DNA of 64,000 nucleotides, taken from contig SHAP01000002.1 in assembly GCA_004213555.1 (NCBI GenBank), positions 62,001 to 126,000 on the forward strand, read 5' to 3'. The position numbers were made by a program, and so were the translations under genes. Source of the stretch: Phycisphaeraceae bacterium. GTDB taxonomy: Bacteria; Planctomycetota; Phycisphaerae; Phycisphaerales; SM1A02. The notes beneath the pieces were generated by a model, which was not told the DNA's origin, made no database searches, and saw nothing but the letters and a program-made list of their open reading frames with translations. Shown one piece after another: positions 15,945 through 26,437 of the stretch (its first letter is position 1; each line of letters opens with the position of its first letter).

Positions 15945-16730
15945 TCAGAACGATGGCTTGGGTTTTCGCACCTTCAACAGGGCTTCCGCCACCACGAGAT
16001 CCTCTCGGGTGGTGATTTTGAGGTTGCTGGGGTCGCCTTCGACGACCAGCACTTCGATGCCTTGGGCCTCCAAGATCCCCGCGTCGTCGGTTTGAGGCAG
16101 TGATTCTTGGGCGTAGGCCTGCACCAAGGTGTCTCGGGCGAAGCATTGGGGGGTTTGGATGGCCACCAACTGATCGCGATTCACCGTGGCTTCCACGGAC
16201 CGCGCGTCCGCCGAAACCCGACCCGCATCCCCCAGGATGTCGTCGATGATCGCGTCGGCCGACTCACCCAGATCACGTGCTTCAGAGGAGACCCGTTTAA
16301 GAGTGTCTCGAACCGAGACGCCAGGAATCACCGCCGGAGTTTTGGCCGCGGCTTCGACCATGCGATCCATGAGGGCGTCATCGATCAACGGTCGCGCGGC
16401 ATCGTGGACGGCCACATGGGTGCAATCTTCGGCCAGTGCATGCAAGGCAGCTCGCACCGAGTCGGTTCGCTCCGCACCACCCGCCACGGTCTTGACCCCC
16501 AGGAAGGACAAGGCCGGACCAAACCGAGATTCAAACGCCGCATCAACACTGCCGTCACTCTCGGCTGGACCCGCGACGATGATCTGGTGCACGTCGTCGC
16601 GTTTGGCGAAAAATTCCACCGTCCGAAGCAGCACGGGGCGGCCGCCCAACTCTTCGGAGAGTTTGTCACCACCAAAGCGAGCGCCGCGCCCGGCGGCGGG
16701 AATGATCACGGTCAGTTGAATGTCGCTCAT
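15945..16730 (-). CDS. ispD: 2-C-methyl-D-erythritol 4-phosphate cytidylyltransferase
   Basis: A 261-residue enzyme of the MEP isoprenoid pathway that joins CTP and MEP to give CDP-ME in the cytoplasm. The N-terminus has the nucleotide-binding loop IIPAAGRGARFGGDK; later motifs are VHDAARPLI, SVRDTLKRV and IQTPQCF, with a C-terminal GDPSNLKITTREDL, all typical of IspD. It is somewhat longer than the E. coli enzyme (236) because of an insertion between RVSSE and VEATVNRDQL. Its ATG overlaps the uvrA stop (ATGA), and the tRNA follows 24 bp after its stop. Confidence 0.95.
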   Translation of the reverse strand: MSDIQLTVIIPAAGRGARFGGDKLSEELGGRPVLLRTVEFFAKRDDVHQIIVAGPAESDGSVDAAFESRFGPALSFLGVKTVAGGAERTDSVRAALHALAEDCTHVAVHDAARPLIDDALMDRMVEAAAKTPAVIPGVSVRDTLKRVSSEARDLGESADAIIDDILGDAGRVSADARSVEATVNRDQLVAIQTPQCFARDTLVQAYAQESLPQTDDAGILEAQGIEVLVVEGDPSNLKITTREDLVVAEALLKVRKPKPSF

Positions 16731-19690
16731 GCTTTGACCTTCTTTCGGGGTGACTTCTTGGCGGACTTCTTGGTGGTTTTCTTCGCCGCCTTGGTGGTCT
16801 TGGATGCCACTTTCTTGGTGCGCTTTGCTTGGGTCGGGGCCTTTGGCTTGAGCAGCGGACCCAAGAATCGACCGGTGTGGCTGCCTTTCACTTGCGCCAC
16901 CTCTTCGGGAACGCCTTGACCCACAATGGTGCCGCCACCGGAGCCGCCCTCAGGGCCAAGATCAATGACCCAGTCCGCACAGCGAATGACGTCCAAGTTG
17001 TGTTCGATCACAATCAGACTTGCATCGGTATCGGCGAGGCGCTGCAGCACATTGAGCAACCGTTCCACATCCAAAAAATGAAGACCCGTGGTGGGTTCGT
17101 CCAGCACGTACAACGTGTGTCCAACGTTGCTTCGCCGACCAAGTTCCGCCGCCAATTTCACCCGCTGCGCTTCCCCGCCCGAAAGGGTGGTGGCCGGCTG
17201 ACCCAAGGTGAGATACCCCAAGCCAACATCGCGCAGGCACTCGGCCATACGCAAAATCTTGGGGTGAGCTTCGAAAAAGCTCACCGCGTCTTCAATGGTC
17301 ATTTCCAAAATGTCGGCGATGGTCTTGCCGCGGTAGGTCACTTCAAGCGTCTCCCGGTTGTACCGCTTGCCTTGGCAGACTTCACACGTGACTTGCACGT
17401 CGGGAAGGAAGTGCATCTCGACGGTCTTCACCCCTTGGCCTTGGCAGGCTTCGCAGCGTCCGCCTTTGACGTTGAAAGAGAAGCGTCCCACCTCGTATCC
17501 CCGCAGCCGAGCCTCGGTGGTCTTGGCAAATACTTTTCGGATCTCATCAAAGATGCCGGTGTAGGTGGCGGGGTTGCTTCGGCTGGTGCGGCCGATGGGG
17601 GATTGGTCCACTTCGACCAGACGGTCGATCTTGGACAAGCCATTGACTCGGTCGTGGGCCAGCGGATGTTCACGTCCACCAAGGTGTCGGCGCACCGCGC
17701 GAAGCAGGATCTGGTTCACCAAGGTGCTCTTGCCCGAGCCCGAGACGCCGGTCACGCACACCAGACCGCCGAGCGGGAAGGTGGCGTCGATGCCTTGCAA
17801 GTTGTTTCCCCGCGCGTTTTTGACGACGAGGGCGGACTTTTGGTTCAGGGGCCGGCGATCTTCAGGCGTGGGCAGGCCACGCCGGCCGGACAGGTAATCC
17901 CCGGTCAGGCTGTTCTTGTTCTTGGTCACTTGGGCGGGAGTGCCCTCGGCGACCACGGTCCCGCCATGCACGCCAGCGGCTGGGCCAATGTCCACCAAGT
18001 GATCGGCGGCCCGAATGGTGTCTTCGTCGTGCTCGACCACCACGACGGTGTTGCCGATGTCGGTCAAGTGCCGCAAGGTTTGCAGTAGCCGTTCATTGTC
18101 TCGTTGATGGAGGCCAATGGTCGGTTCGTCCAGCACGTAGCAGCAGCCCACCAAACCCGATCCCACTTGGGTGGCCAAACGAATGCGCTGGGCTTCGCCG
18201 CCCGAAAGGGTGTTGGACGCGCGATCCAGAGTGAGATACCCAAGGCCCACGGATTGCATGAAGCCAAGTCTGGCTTTCACTTCCTTCAGGATGGGGGCGG
18301 CTATTCGATCGCCTTCCTCGCCCAGCGTGAGGTTGTCGAAGTACGCCACTGCATCCACGATGGACATCGCGGCAACTTCGGCGATGTTGGGGCCTTCAGC
18401 GCCCAAACGCACGCCCAAAGATGCGGGCTTCAATCGCTGGCCGCCACAAGCTTTGCACGGTGTGGAACGCATGTAGCCCTGCAAGCGTTCTTTCACCGCA
18501 TCGCTTTCGGTTTCGTCGTGGCGGCTTTTCAGACTGGGGATCACGCCGGGCCAGACAATGTTGCCAATTTCCCCGCCGTGCATAAGAACTTCCCGCACTT
18601 TGGCGGGGAGCTCCGAATAGGGAAGATGGCGGTCCAGCCCACACGCATCGCAGAACTTCCGCATCATGCGGGCGTACCAACGGTTCATGCGGGGACCATT
18701 TTTTCGCCACGGCTCAATGGCTTCGGCGTAACCCACCGAAGGATCTGGGACCACCAACTCCTCGTCGTATTCGAGCATGCGGCCGAGTCCTTCGCAGACG
18801 GGGCACGCCCCGAAAGGACTGTTGAACGAGAACATCCGAGGTTCGAGTTCGGGCAGCGAGCATTCCGGGTGCAACTCGCAGGCAAAGGATTCACTGAACG
18901 GGTGGTCGGTCCATTGGCCGTCGTTTTCCACGCTGGCAATCAGTGATCCATCACCAAGTCGAAGGCAGGCTTCGACCGAATCGGCAAGCCGATCGCGTTG
19001 GCCCGACTTGATGACCACCCGGTCAAGCACTGCTTCGATGTTGTGCATTTCGTAGCGGGCCAAACCTAGAGGGTTGGCGCCGCCTTCACGCAACGCATCA
19101 CGGAGATCATGCACGGTGCCGTTGACGCGGACCCGAACGACGCCTTGCCCTTGCAACTCTTCCAGCACCTCACGGTGGTGCCCCTTCTTGGCCCGAATGA
19201 CAGGGGCCATCAGCAACATTCGAGTGCCTTCGTGGAAGTCTTGCAACGCGTCGGTGATCTGGGTGGCGTTGGCTCCGGTGATCGGCCGGCCACACACTTC
19301 GCCGTTCTTATCCACATGCCAGCAGGTTGGGGTGCCAGCACGGGCAAAGAGCAGGCGAAGGTAGTCCCAAATTTCCGTGGTGGTGGCCACCGTGGATCGG
19401 GGGTTGTGTCCTCCCGAGCGTTGCTGGATCGCAATGGTGGGGGGGAGTCCTTCGATGGATTCCATGTCGGGCTTGCGGAGTTGATCCAAGAATTGACGGG
19501 CGTAGGCGGACAATGACTCCATGTACTTGCGTTGGCCTTCGGCATACACCGTGTCAAAGGCCAGTGAGCTCTTTCCAGAGCCGGAGGGGCCGGTAATGAC
19601 CACCAATTGGTCACGAGGGATGTCCAAGTCCACGTTTTTGAGGTTGTGCTCCCGGGCGCCGCGGATCGAGATGGTGTTGGTGGGAGCCAT
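16727..19690 (-). CDS. uvrA: Excinuclease ABC subunit A
   Basis: A 987-residue nucleotide excision repair protein that finds bulky DNA lesions with UvrB. It has two ABC ATPase halves: Walker [15 protein letters not shown] near residue 36 and [15 protein letters not shown] near residue 650, signatures [15 protein letters not shown] and [15 protein letters not shown], and [16 protein letters not shown]. Cys motifs of the UvrA zinc modules include [11 protein letters not shown] and [20 protein letters not shown]. It is slightly longer than usual because of a Lys/Thr-rich C-terminal tail ([19 protein letters not shown]), which may add DNA contact. It is the first gene of a unit with ispD and the tRNA. 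Confidence 0.97.
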   Translation of the reverse strand: MAPTNTISIRGAREHNLKNVDLDIPRDQLVVITGPSGSGKSSLAFDTVYAEGQRKYMESLSAYARQFLDQLRKPDMESIEGLPPTIAIQQRSGGHNPRSTVATTTEIWDYLRLLFARAGTPTCWHVDKNGEVCGRPITGANATQITDALQDFHEGTRMLLMAPVIRAKKGHHREVLEELQGQGVVRVRVNGTVHDLRDALREGGANPLGLARYEMHNIEAVLDRVVIKSGQRDRLADSVEACLRLGDGSLIASVENDGQWTDHPFSESFACELHPECSLPELEPRMFSFNSPFGACPVCEGLGRMLEYDEELVVPDPSVGYAEAIEPWRKNGPRMNRWYARMMRKFCDACGLDRHLPYSELPAKVREVLMHGGEIGNIVWPGVIPSLKSRHDETESDAVKERLQGYMRSTPCKACGGQRLKPASLGVRLGAEGPNIAEVAAMSIVDAVAYFDNLTLGEEGDRIAAPILKEVKARLGFMQSVGLGYLTLDRASNTLSGGEAQRIRLATQVGSGLVGCCYVLDEPTIGLHQRDNERLLQTLRHLTDIGNTVVVVEHDEDTIRAADHLVDIGPAAGVHGGTVVAEGTPAQVTKNKNSLTGDYLSGRRGLPTPEDRRPLNQKSALVVKNARGNNLQGIDATFPLGGLVCVTGVSGSGKSTLVNQILLRAVRRHLGGREHPLAHDRVNGLSKIDRLVEVDQSPIGRTSRSNPATYTGIFDEIRKVFAKTTEARLRGYEVGRFSFNVKGGRCEACQGQGVKTVEMHFLPDVQVTCEVCQGKRYNRETLEVTYRGKTIADILEMTIEDAVSFFEAHPKILRMAECLRDVGLGYLTLGQPATTLSGGEAQRVKLAAELGRRSNVGHTLYVLDEPTTGLHFLDVERLLNVLQRLADTDASLIVIEHNLDVIRCADWVIDLGPEGGSGGGTIVGQGVPEEVAQVKGSHTGRFLGPLLKPKAPTQAKRTKKVASKTTKAAKKTTKKSAKKSPRKKVKA

Positions 19691-19751
19691 AGGTTGATTC
19701 TAGGGCGTGTTCTGGGCTTGACTCCGGTCGACTCAGCTTGAGAATGGTGAC

Positions 19752-20729
19752 ATGCTTTTGCTTCTTCTTGCTGTTGATGCCACCATCGTGTCGGAATCCT
19801 CATCGATCGATTTGTCTGGTTCCGTTGGGTTGGCTTTTGAAGGGGCCCTGATTGGGAACTACGACGAAGAAGCCAACCCTCAAGGCACCCTCACCCGTCC
19901 CGGATTGTTTGGGGGCTCAGGGAATCAGCCGATCGGCACTTCTTTGTCCTTCGCGGTCGGTTTCAATGACCAGAGTTTGCCCGAAGGCCAGATTGTCTTT
20001 GCTCTGAAGGATGAAGCTCTGGAGCTGTCGTCGATCGAGGCCGCGCTTCCGAGTGCGCCAGTGAATCTGGGATTGGAACTTCTTTTCGAAACATTTCGTT
20101 CCATCGCACCGGACAGTTTGTTCATTGGTGGCATTCCGTTGCCTCTTGAGATTGGTGCGGTGGATCTCACCAACCGTGCGGTACGCTTGGCCAACCCTAT
20201 GAACTTCGTGTTGTTGCCAGGGCCCAGTGGTGACATTTTTTCTTTTTCAGGGCCGCTGCCTTTGTTGTACGAGGGCGAGATTGATTTGCAAGGTACCCCA
20301 ACGCCGATTTCTTTTCCGTTCACGCTCGAAGTTGATGGTCAGATCAGCAGTGATGGTGCAGAACTGTCGTTGTCGGCATCCACCTCGGTGAACGAGTCTT
20401 TTCCACCTGAGACGCCGGTTGGTTTTGCGGATATCCCCTTGCCACTGCCCACCATCTTGCCACCAGGTCAAACCGCAAATTGTTTGCTGAGCCAAGATCT
20501 GGTGCAAATAGACAGCACGCTTGATGTTGGCTTTGTTTTGGTTGCTTCAGCGCCCAGTGGTCCTGAGGGCGATGCCGATGGCGATGGTGATGTGGATTTC
20601 GAGGATCTGGTTCGGGTGCTCGCGGAATGGGGCGAGTGCCTTGCTCCTGGAGCATGCTCGGCCGATTTCAATGCAGATGGTGAAGTTGGATTTGAAGACC
20701 TGTTGGTGGTCTTGACCGGTTGGGAGTGA
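19752..20729 (+). CDS. Secreted beta-rich protein with double dockerin-like tail
   Basis: A 325-residue protein. The start gives a very short hydrophobic N-terminus (MLLLLLAVDA), a minimal signal peptide. The middle is beta-rich with many Pro, Leu and Ser residues and no domain I recognise. The C-terminus carries two EF-hand/dockerin-like units, DADGDGDVDFEDLVRVLAEW and DFNADGEVGFEDLLVVLTGW, as in the tails of the proteins at 14681, 31658 and 42881. It starts 61 bp from the divergent uvrA gene and ends 7 bp before the convergent permease gene at 20737. Secretion is inferred; function unknown. Confidence 0.72.
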   Translation: MLLLLLAVDATIVSESSSIDLSGSVGLAFEGALIGNYDEEANPQGTLTRPGLFGGSGNQPIGTSLSFAVGFNDQSLPEGQIVFALKDEALELSSIEAALPSAPVNLGLELLFETFRSIAPDSLFIGGIPLPLEIGAVDLTNRAVRLANPMNFVLLPGPSGDIFSFSGPLPLLYEGEIDLQGTPTPISFPFTLEVDGQISSDGAELSLSASTSVNESFPPETPVGFADIPLPLPTILPPGQTANCLLSQDLVQIDSTLDVGFVLVASAPSGPEGDADGDGDVDFEDLVRVLAEWGECLAPGACSADFNADGEVGFEDLLVVLTGWE

Positions 20730-20736
20730 ACGGGGG

Positions 20737-21882
20737 TTACCCGACTTCGCGGCGGTCAAACAAGGCCACGGCCAAGCCCAAGATGCCGACCGTCAGGCAA
20801 GCGGCATAGGCCGTGGCTCGAGCGGCGTAATTTCGGGGGATTTTGCGATCTTGGGTCAGGGCATCGGCCAACCAGAGCACTTGGAAGTTGGGCACGATGG
20901 CTCGAACCGTCCGCAAACTTCGGTGTTTGAGACTTTCTTGTCCTTCGGCAAAGTCTGAGAGTTGGTTGCCTTCTTTGAGTTGAATGACCCGCTCTTCAAC
21001 TTGGCTGGTGATGGTGCTGCCATCGGACTGGATGAAGCTGCGGAAGATGGGAACCTCTTCCGCCTCACCCCGAGCCATGGCCCGCTCGCGCCACCGGTCT
21101 TCGATGGCGTTCAAGGGGCGCCCCAAAAAGTGGTCGGAAAGCAGGCCACCCAGAAAGAGGCCAATCGTGATGGTCAGGGTGGCGGCTTGACGGGTTCGGG
21201 TGGACGCGGCCACGGCGATCGCGGTCAAGACCACAATGGCCAGCGCGACCAAGCCCACGGCGAGCCACAACTCCACGCGGAATCCCTCGGTGAAGGGACG
21301 CCGAGAAAAGTCCGGGCCGAAATTCAACGCCAACGCCCATGCAATGCCCAGCAAAGGTGCAATGGCCAGCATGGCAGACGCGGGAAAATTCCGGCCGTAG
21401 AAATAATTCATCCAGGTGGCAACGGCAAGGCCCACCACGATGGCACCGCCGCCCAAGAACAACACCGGCAGGTGGATGGGATCACGCACGGTTTGAAGCA
21501 CCGTGTGGTACTCGGCCAGCATGAAAACAAAGCTCTGCAAGAGCACGCTCATCAGCAAGACGCCAAGAATGCCTAAGAATTTGCCCACCACCAGTACGGG
21601 ACGGGGGACGGGCTTGGAGACCACCGTCAGGACGGTTTTGTCGTCGATTTCTCGACTGATGGCGTCCGAGGCGACAAAAGCGGCCAGAATCGACCCAGCG
21701 GCGAAAATGGTGGCAAGCCCTATGTCAAGGAGCATGCGCTGGTCGTCCTCCAACGTGTAGGCCGAAAGAGGGTTGGCCAGGATCAGGAGGAAGACCGCCA
21801 CGCCATTGATGATCAACACCACTGGTTGCCGGACCGACTCTCGGAAGGTGTTGCGGGCGATGGTGAAAAGCAGGCCAAACAT
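20737..21882 (-). CDS. ABC-2 type permease
   Basis: A 381-residue membrane protein. The N-terminus LFTIARNTFRESVRQPVVLI and the stretch DDKTVLTVVSKPVPRPVLVVGKFLG are hallmarks of ABC-2 permeases (NosY/CcmB-like). It has about six membrane segments, with a charged extracytoplasmic insert of ~80 residues (DRWRERAMARGEAEEVPIFR) between the fourth or fifth and last helices. It is divergent from the SPFH/ABC operon that starts 111 bp away and has a related permease (27604), so the two may pair as the membrane half of one exporter driven by the ATPase at 26438. The substrate is unknown. Confidence 0.82.
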   Translation of the reverse strand: MFGLLFTIARNTFRESVRQPVVLIINGVAVFLLILANPLSAYTLEDDQRMLLDIGLATIFAAGSILAAFVASDAISREIDDKTVLTVVSKPVPRPVLVVGKFLGILGVLLMSVLLQSFVFMLAEYHTVLQTVRDPIHLPVLFLGGGAIVVGLAVATWMNYFYGRNFPASAMLAIAPLLGIAWALALNFGPDFSRRPFTEGFRVELWLAVGLVALAIVVLTAIAVAASTRTRQAATLTITIGLFLGGLLSDHFLGRPLNAIEDRWRERAMARGEAEEVPIFRSFIQSDGSTITSQVEERVIQLKEGNQLSDFAEGQESLKHRSLRTVRAIVPNFQVLWLADALTQDRKIPRNYAARATAYAACLTVGILGLAVALFDRREVG

Positions 21883-21993
21883 CTGGGAATTTCGATTCTA
21901 CGCCGCCACATCCTTTCAGGTGCGATCCCGAGAAGGTTTGAGCCGTATGGGATAGGATTCCAACACGTCGCACGGACTGCGACGCCCCTCATC

Positions 21994-24039
21994 ATGCGAC
22001 AGGACCATTTCACGTATCAACAAGCAGCCCGGGTCGCCGGCTTTGGCCTTTTGGTCCAAGCATCGGTTGGCGTGGCTGCCCTTCTTTTTGGTGTTGGGGC
22101 GGGAGATGCTTTGGCCCGTTTGGCCTCGGCCTGGATCCTGCTGGGGGTGGCGGTCTGGGTGGTTCTGTGGCTGCTGTTTCAACAACACAAGTTGGAGCGC
22201 CTCGAAGCACTTGAGCACGATGACATCGCCGGCGGCGAGTCAGGCCTGACCGATGACGAATCTCGCGTGGCCGCCCGGCGGCTGCGAACCATGCACCGAA
22301 TCACGGTGCCGGCCTCGTCTTTGTTTTTTGCTTTGTGCCTTGGTGGATTGGGCTGGCTCCACTTGAATGTCTTGCGTCAAGTTCGCATGGGCGAAGCTGA
22401 GTTTGATGTCGCGCCCAACTTGGGCTGGGCGGTGGCCATCGGGGTTGGTCTCGCCGTTGTCTCGTTCATCTTCAGCCGCTTCACCGCGGGCATGGCCAAG
22501 CAACCCGTGTGGCGAAATCTTCGCGGGGGTGCGGCATGGACCGCCGGCAACGCCTTGTTGTTGTTGGTTGTCGCGGCTTCGGCCGCGTTGAGATATTTGG
22601 GCAACGATGTTGCGGCAGAAGCCGTGGCCTGGGTGGTGCCTGTCTTCGAGTTTGTGCTGGCCGCAGAAATTGTCCTGAACTTCGTGCTCTGGCTTTACCG
22701 GCCTCGAATTCCCGGTGAAGCGCCAAGGGCACCCTTTGATTCTCGTCTTTTGAGTCTTCTGGCCGCACCGGACAATCTGGTGCGTTCGATCCAAGAGGCG
22801 GTGGACTTCCAGTTCGGCTTTGATGTCACGGGATCTTGGGGTTGGCGTCTGCTGACCCGTCGGCTACCTTTTCTGCTCGCCGTCGGGGTGTTGACTCTGG
22901 CTGGTCTTTCCAGTTTGCAAGTGGTGGAGCCAAGCCAACAGGGCGTTCGACTTCGCTTTGGCGAGCCCGTGACCGATGCACCTTTGAACAGTGGGCTGCA
23001 CTTCAAGTTGCCTTGGCCCATTGAACAGGTCGAGATGTACGACATCGCTCGTATCCGATCTCTGCCATTGACCTCGTCATTGGTGAACGGCGGAGAGGTT
23101 CAACTTTGGACCGATGACCTGGGTAAAAAATACGATCGCAAGCTTGATCCGTTCTTGGTGAGGAGCGGTGCCAACAACGGCGATGGCTTTGGTGGATGGT
23201 CTTTGATCGATGCCGAGATGCGCCTGCAGTACCGTCTGCTGGGAGACGACCAACTATGGTCTTGGATCGACCTTGGTGGCGGCCGGCGTGGCCCCCGAGA
23301 TGCCATGAGCCCGAGGCAAAAAGCTTTGCGTGCTCTGACTTTGGCCGAGATCGAAGCCGCCTTCCGAAGCCGTACGCTGGAAGAAGTGTTGTCGGCGGAC
23401 CGTGGCACCTTGGCCCGGTCGCTGCGCAACGAAGTGAAAGCCACCCTGGCGGAGTACGGGGTGGATGTGGTCAGCATTGACTTGCTGATGCTCCGTCCAG
23501 CGGGGGAGGCCGCAGGTGCTTGGGAGGAACTGAATGTTCGCACCCAGCAGCGCACCTTGTTGAGCACCAAGGCTCGTGAAACGGTGGAAACCGGGTTCGT
23601 GCAACTGTTGGGCAAGACTGGCCTGGTCGACCCTCTGGTTGAGGCCATCACCCAAGCTGAAGCGCTTGAGCGGGGCGGGGCCAGCGAAGACGAAATCTCA
23701 GACGCGGTTGACCAAGCCGACGCCATCCTCTTCTCTGCGGGCGGAGAAATTGGAGCCCGAATCGACGCCGCCAACGGTGAACGTTGGGTGCGTGTCTTGG
23801 AAGCGGAAAGTCTGTTGGCTCGTGTGCGGGGGCAGACTCGCTCTTGGCAAGCGGGCGGCGATTTGTACCGCCAGCGTCAAATCATGAATGTGTATGCCGC
23901 GACGCTTCCGGGAATGCGGAAGTTCGTGGCGGCGGTTGACCCGTCACGACTCGACATTGACATGGATCTGAAGACGATCGATCCACTGTTTGCCATTTCC
24001 GATGCCCTCGGCACGGGTGATGAAGGACTCTCTGAATGA
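21994..24039 (+). CDS. hflK: HflK-like SPFH protein with polytopic N-terminus
   Basis: A 681-residue protein from the ATG at 21994 (MRQDHFTYQQAARV); the frame is open further upstream into the divergent gene, but that part is not membrane-like. Residues 1-~240 hold about six hydrophobic segments, then a helix (LPFLLAVGVLTLAGLSSLQV) near residue 300 leads into an SPFH/band-7 domain (VEPSQQGVRLRFGEPV ... LHFKLPWPIEQVEMYD). HflK of E. coli has a single membrane helix and ~420 residues, so the polytopic domain is an addition. A helical segment follows, as in HflK. It is the first gene of a six-gene operon and overlaps the HflC-like gene by ATGA. HflKC normally forms a large cage controlling FtsH; no ftsH is here. 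Confidence 0.82.
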   Translation: MRQDHFTYQQAARVAGFGLLVQASVGVAALLFGVGAGDALARLASAWILLGVAVWVVLWLLFQQHKLERLEALEHDDIAGGESGLTDDESRVAARRLRTMHRITVPASSLFFALCLGGLGWLHLNVLRQVRMGEAEFDVAPNLGWAVAIGVGLAVVSFIFSRFTAGMAKQPVWRNLRGGAAWTAGNALLLLVVAASAALRYLGNDVAAEAVAWVVPVFEFVLAAEIVLNFVLWLYRPRIPGEAPRAPFDSRLLSLLAAPDNLVRSIQEAVDFQFGFDVTGSWGWRLLTRRLPFLLAVGVLTLAGLSSLQVVEPSQQGVRLRFGEPVTDAPLNSGLHFKLPWPIEQVEMYDIARIRSLPLTSSLVNGGEVQLWTDDLGKKYDRKLDPFLVRSGANNGDGFGGWSLIDAEMRLQYRLLGDDQLWSWIDLGGGRRGPRDAMSPRQKALRALTLAEIEAAFRSRTLEEVLSADRGTLARSLRNEVKATLAEYGVDVVSIDLLMLRPAGEAAGAWEELNVRTQQRTLLSTKARETVETGFVQLLGKTGLVDPLVEAITQAEALERGGASEDEISDAVDQADAILFSAGGEIGARIDAANGERWVRVLEAESLLARVRGQTRSWQAGGDLYRQRQIMNVYAATLPGMRKFVAAVDPSRLDIDMDLKTIDPLFAISDALGTGDEGLSE

Positions 24040-24968
24040 AAAAGCAAGGTGCACTCATCTTTGGACTCGCACTCTTGGCCGTGCTTTCGGCGTACGCGTT
24101 CACCTTCACGGTGAAGTACCACGAGGTGGCGGTCCGTTCACGCTTTGGTGAAACAGACGCCCAGAGCATTGTGCGTGAGCCAGGACTGAACTTCCGGCTT
24201 CCGGTCTTCGTCGATCGCGTGGTCACATTGGACACACGCTTGCAAGCCGTTGAGACCCCGCTCGAAGAAATCACGACCGCCGATGGCTTGCAGATCGTGG
24301 TGCAGGCGTGGCTTCTCTGGAAAGTTGACTCCGAGGGTGACGCACCGCTCGAGTTCTTGCGGAACTACGGGGAACTGGATGGTGCCGCAGAACCGGTGGA
24401 GACCGCCTTCCGCACCGCCACCACGGGGGCCATCAGTGCTTTTCCGTTGGAGGATCTTCTTTCCAATGGCACGGCCTTGGCCGACGCCGAGTCCGGCATG
24501 CTCAGCAATGTGCGTTCGGCTTTGGACGGCCGGGGGGTGGAATGCGTCTCGGTAGGGGTCAAGCGTTTGATGCTTCCGCCCCGGACCAGTCGATCGGTGC
24601 TCGAGCGTATGAAGGCCACCCGTGATGTGCTCGCTCGAAGTGAGGAAGCCAAAGGAAAAGCGGAAGCCAGTCGCATTCGCGCCGAAGCCAGCACCAAAGC
24701 CGACCGTATTCGCGCCTACGCCGGTCGCCGGGCGGAAGAAATTCGGGCTGAAGGTGAGGCCCGCGCGGCAAAGTATTTGGAGCAAATGCAGGAAGAGCCT
24801 GAACTGGCGACGTTCTTGGTGTGGTTGGATGCGTTGCAACGCTCTCTTTCCAAAAACACCACCCTGATTCTGCCTTGGAATGCCGCGCCTTGGCACTTGA
24901 TGCAGCCTGGCACGGCGGCCCAAACCGCCGCCGGTGACATTCCCCAGCCTGCGGCGGTGGGACCGTGA
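24036..24968 (+). CDS. hflC: HflC-like SPFH protein
   Basis: A 310-residue protein close in size to HflC (~330). One N-terminal membrane helix (ALIFGLALLAVLSAYAFTFT) precedes the SPFH domain: YHEVAVRSRFGETD, EPGLNFRLPVFVDRVVTLDT, then LMLPPRTSRSVLERMKATRD, which matches the HflC VLPxxVxxSVYxRMxAER-type segment. A coiled-coil of alternating RAEA/KA residues follows (EASRIRAEASTKADRIRAYA). It is coupled by overlaps to the HflK-like gene before and the third SPFH gene after. It should form a membrane complex with both. Confidence 0.88.
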   Translation: MKKQGALIFGLALLAVLSAYAFTFTVKYHEVAVRSRFGETDAQSIVREPGLNFRLPVFVDRVVTLDTRLQAVETPLEEITTADGLQIVVQAWLLWKVDSEGDAPLEFLRNYGELDGAAEPVETAFRTATTGAISAFPLEDLLSNGTALADAESGMLSNVRSALDGRGVECVSVGVKRLMLPPRTSRSVLERMKATRDVLARSEEAKGKAEASRIRAEASTKADRIRAYAGRRAEEIRAEGEARAAKYLEQMQEEPELATFLVWLDALQRSLSKNTTLILPWNAAPWHLMQPGTAAQTAAGDIPQPAAVGP

Positions 24969-26395
24969 ACGAACACGACGACCTGTCCATGCCGCCACCC
25001 GAGGAGGAAGCACCTCGTCGGGTGGCCTCGGCCCGACTGGAAGTGCGGGGGGGCCAAGGCCGTGAGGCCATGCTCCGCGAAGCCTTGGACCCTGCAAATC
25101 AATCCCTGCGGGATGCCCTTCGCCTTTCGTTCCGGGTGTTGCAGATGGTCATGGTGGTTCTGGTGGTGGTCTTCCTTTTCAGTGGATTGAAAACCATCGA
25201 GCCTGGCCAAATCGGATTGCGTCTGCAACTCGGCCAACTTGAAGAAGAGGCCCTGGAACCCGGTGCGCACTTGGCGTTGCCGTTCCCAGCGGGAGATGTC
25301 ATCGTGCTTGACGGCCGTGGCCAATCCTGGGATCTGGAAGATGCATTCATGCCCTTGGCGGCGACCCGCCGAGGGACCGAATCCGCCACCGATGCTGCTT
25401 CGGTCAATGACTTCATTCGTCCTGGTCGTGATGGGGCCGTGTTGTTGCAAGGTGCAGACATTGGTCACCTTCGGTTGCGAGGCAATTGGGAGGTCTCCGA
25501 GCCAGCCCGACTTCTTCGATCGGTCGATCCTCAAGAGGCCCGTGGCACAACCGGCGTCGATGCCAACCGCTTGGTTGAATTGTTGACCGAAAGGGCCGTG
25601 GTGCATGCCACCGCCGGACGCAGTTTGGAAGAACTCCTTGCGTTTGGCGATGTGGAGCAACAAGAGATTGCGTCTTCGGTGCAGCGCGGTCTCGACAATT
25701 TGGGCTCGGGTCTTCGCGTGACCTCTTTGGAGTTCCCTGAAGATCCATTGCCGGCCCTGGCGATTCGACGAGAGATTCAAGCCTTGGAGCAAGCGCGAGT
25801 CAATGCCGCCCGCGACGTTGAGATTGCTCGCGAAGACGCCGAAGCGATTTTGATTGACGTCGCCGGTCCCCAGTGGGCAGCCGTGAACACCGCCATCAGT
25901 GCGTGGCAAGAAGCCGACCGCTTTGGGGGTGATGTTGCTGCCAAACAAATGGCTGCCGACGCCGCTCTGGAGGCCGACGACGTCTCCGGCCAAGTGGCCT
26001 CTTCGTTGCAAATGGCACGCGCGTATGCCTCTCTCGTGGAGGTCACCTTGGGCCAAGAAGCTCGGCGGCACGAAGGTCTTCTTCCTGCTTGGCGGGAGCA
26101 GCGGGGCTTGGTGGCCAGCCGCATGTGGTCGGAGGTCTTCGCGAACGTCATGTCTACGCAAGACGTAGAAGTGGTGCAAGTTCCTGAGTTTGGGGATTTC
26201 CAGCTTCGTCTGGCCGGCAGCGATGACGTCCAAGAACTTCGCCGTCGCATGCGGCTGAATGAGCGGGAGGCCGCTCAGATGATCGATGGCATCGACCTCG
26301 ACAATCCGTGGTTGATGGGGGCCTCCATGATGCAGCTTCAGGGCCCCGGACGGCAGCTGCAGCGTGATTCGTCCAGTCTGAACAATCCCGGCTGA
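24965..26395 (+). CDS. Third SPFH-like membrane protein
   Basis: A 476-residue protein with a GTG start overlapping the hflC stop (GTGA). A cytoplasmic ~55 residues are followed by one membrane helix (VLQMVMVVLVVVFLFSGL) and a band-7-like start (IEPGQIGLRLQLGQLEEEAL ... PGAHLALPFPAGDVIVLDGR), then a long helical region with the AREDAEAILIDVAGPQW segment seen in HflK proteins. The SPFH core is more diverged than in its two neighbours. Three SPFH proteins in one operon is unusual; bacteria normally have an HflK/HflC pair. A mixed three-subunit cage is a possible reading. Confidence 0.75.
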   Translation: MNEHDDLSMPPPEEEAPRRVASARLEVRGGQGREAMLREALDPANQSLRDALRLSFRVLQMVMVVLVVVFLFSGLKTIEPGQIGLRLQLGQLEEEALEPGAHLALPFPAGDVIVLDGRGQSWDLEDAFMPLAATRRGTESATDAASVNDFIRPGRDGAVLLQGADIGHLRLRGNWEVSEPARLLRSVDPQEARGTTGVDANRLVELLTERAVVHATAGRSLEELLAFGDVEQQEIASSVQRGLDNLGSGLRVTSLEFPEDPLPALAIRREIQALEQARVNAARDVEIAREDAEAILIDVAGPQWAAVNTAISAWQEADRFGGDVAAKQMAADAALEADDVSGQVASSLQMARAYASLVEVTLGQEARRHEGLLPAWREQRGLVASRMWSEVFANVMSTQDVEVVQVPEFGDFQLRLAGSDDVQELRRRMRLNEREAAQMIDGIDLDNPWLMGASMMQLQGPGRQLQRDSSSLNNPG

Positions 26396-26437
26396 ACCTG
26401 AACCCTCTGACCGGCGTGCTCCTAGAAAGGGAATCCC

